Positions 14,726 through 15,067 of a stretch of DNA of 15,067 nt are shown piece by piece. The position numbers and the translations under genes are program-made. Source of the stretch: DASUAO01 sp046484625 (GTDB lineage: Bacteria; Actinomycetota; Acidimicrobiia; IMCC26256; PALSA-555); assembly GCA_046484625.1 (NCBI GenBank), contig JAWOIO010000165.1, forward strand, positions 1 to 15,067, given 5' to 3'. The first letter of the stretch is position 1. Each line of letters starts with the position of its first letter. The notes beneath the pieces are model-generated. The model was given only the letters and a program-made list of their open reading frames with translations, was not told where the DNA came from and did not search any database.

Positions 14726-15067
14726 CGCTGCGCCTCGAGCAGATCCTGGACCGCGGCACGAACGTGCTCCGACAGCTCTGCCGCCGCGAGCTGGTCGTGC
14801 TGCTCGGTGCCCGGTGGCGGAAGCATCGGCTCGCCGATGAGCAGCTTCCACGGCCGGAGCTGCAGGTTCAGTGGCCCCCCCGGACGGATCGCGATCGGGA
14901 TCACGGGGAACCCGAGCGTCGCCGCCACGAGCTCGCGGGGCGGCTGACCGGCGCCGGCGCGCATCCACGTCATCCCGAGCGGCGCCCCGGCGAGGTGCCC
15001 GGCCCGCAGCAGCGCAGCGACGTCGGCGGGGCGGTTGCCGATCGCGCCCAGCTTGCGTGCCATCGGC
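14722..15067 (-). CDS. Probable lysophospholipid acyltransferase-like protein, C-terminal fragment
   Basis: The gene enters from the right edge; the frame is open to the last base, so the ATG at 15063 (MARKLGAIG) is internal, not the start. The visible 114 residues resemble the second half of PlsC/LPLAT-like proteins: a KLGAI...LLRAGHLAG segment, then ATLGFPVIPIAIRPGG, RPWKLLIGEP and a C-terminal helix. The FPEGTR-type motif expected after LRAGHLAG is replaced by APLGMTWMRAGAGQPP, so this is a divergent or non-standard member. The HxxxxD catalytic motif would lie outside the window. Its stop overlaps the first mini-ORF (ATGA). The family call rests mainly on the pattern of the last strands and is moderate. 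Confidence 0.5.
   Translation of the reverse strand, partial: PMARKLGAIGNRPADVAALLRAGHLAGAPLGMTWMRAGAGQPPRELVAATLGFPVIPIAIRPGGPLNLQLRPWKLLIGEPMLPPPGTEQHDQLAAAELSEHVRAAVQDLLEAQR

Overview
This 15 kb window is a gene-dense piece of chromosome from a very GC-rich bacterium. It is almost certainly an actinobacterium (Actinomycetota). The evidence is the gene set and order: carD, ispD, ispF, cysS, rlmB in a row, next to radA-disA, with clpC close by. From memory, the same genes cluster around Rv3579c-Rv3596c in Mycobacterium tuberculosis. A mycobacterium is unlikely, because the CarD here has a long lysine tail and the remaining genes differ. A deep-branching class such as Acidimicrobiia is possible, but that is inference.

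Layout. 1-182: start of rlmB (minus strand, runs off the left edge). 179-3435: carD -> ispD -> ispF -> cysS -> rlmB on the minus strand, with GTGA overlaps at ispD/ispF and cysS/rlmB. 3436-3639: divergent promoter region. 3640-4305: a Crp-type regulator on the plus strand. 4318-5058: a dienelactone-hydrolase-like gene (minus). 5117-7627: radA -> disA (minus). 7714-8328: a HAD phosphatase (plus) whose 3' end overlaps the next gene. 8303-12506: clpC -> LppM-like lipoprotein -> membrane-anchored methyltransferase (minus). 12507-12803: 297 bp divergent regulatory region, the longest non-coding stretch. 12804-13781: a polyprenyl diphosphate synthase (plus). 13832-15067: an acyltransferase fragment, a chain of three five-codon mini-ORFs, and an alpha/beta hydrolase (minus).

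Functionally this is mostly core cell biology: transcription initiation (CarD), isoprenoid precursors by the MEP pathway (IspD, IspF) and their elongation (polyprenyl synthase), translation (CysS, RlmB), recombination and repair (RadA), second messengers (c-di-AMP by DisA, probably cAMP sensing by Crp) and proteolysis (ClpC). I see no mobile element, CRISPR array, RNA gene, phage gene or toxin-antitoxin system, and no evidence of an unknown multi-gene system. The unusual signals are local: an H1-like lysine tail on CarD; a 14-bp repeat ladder that duplicates a translation start and makes ATGA-chained mini-ORFs; 15-bp in-phase repeats at the 3' ends of three unrelated genes; several -10-like boxes exactly 6-7 nt before start codons, suggesting leaderless mRNAs; and a perfect palindrome in front of clpC. 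Long opposite-strand open frames (for example inside clpC and radA-disA) are artefacts of high GC.
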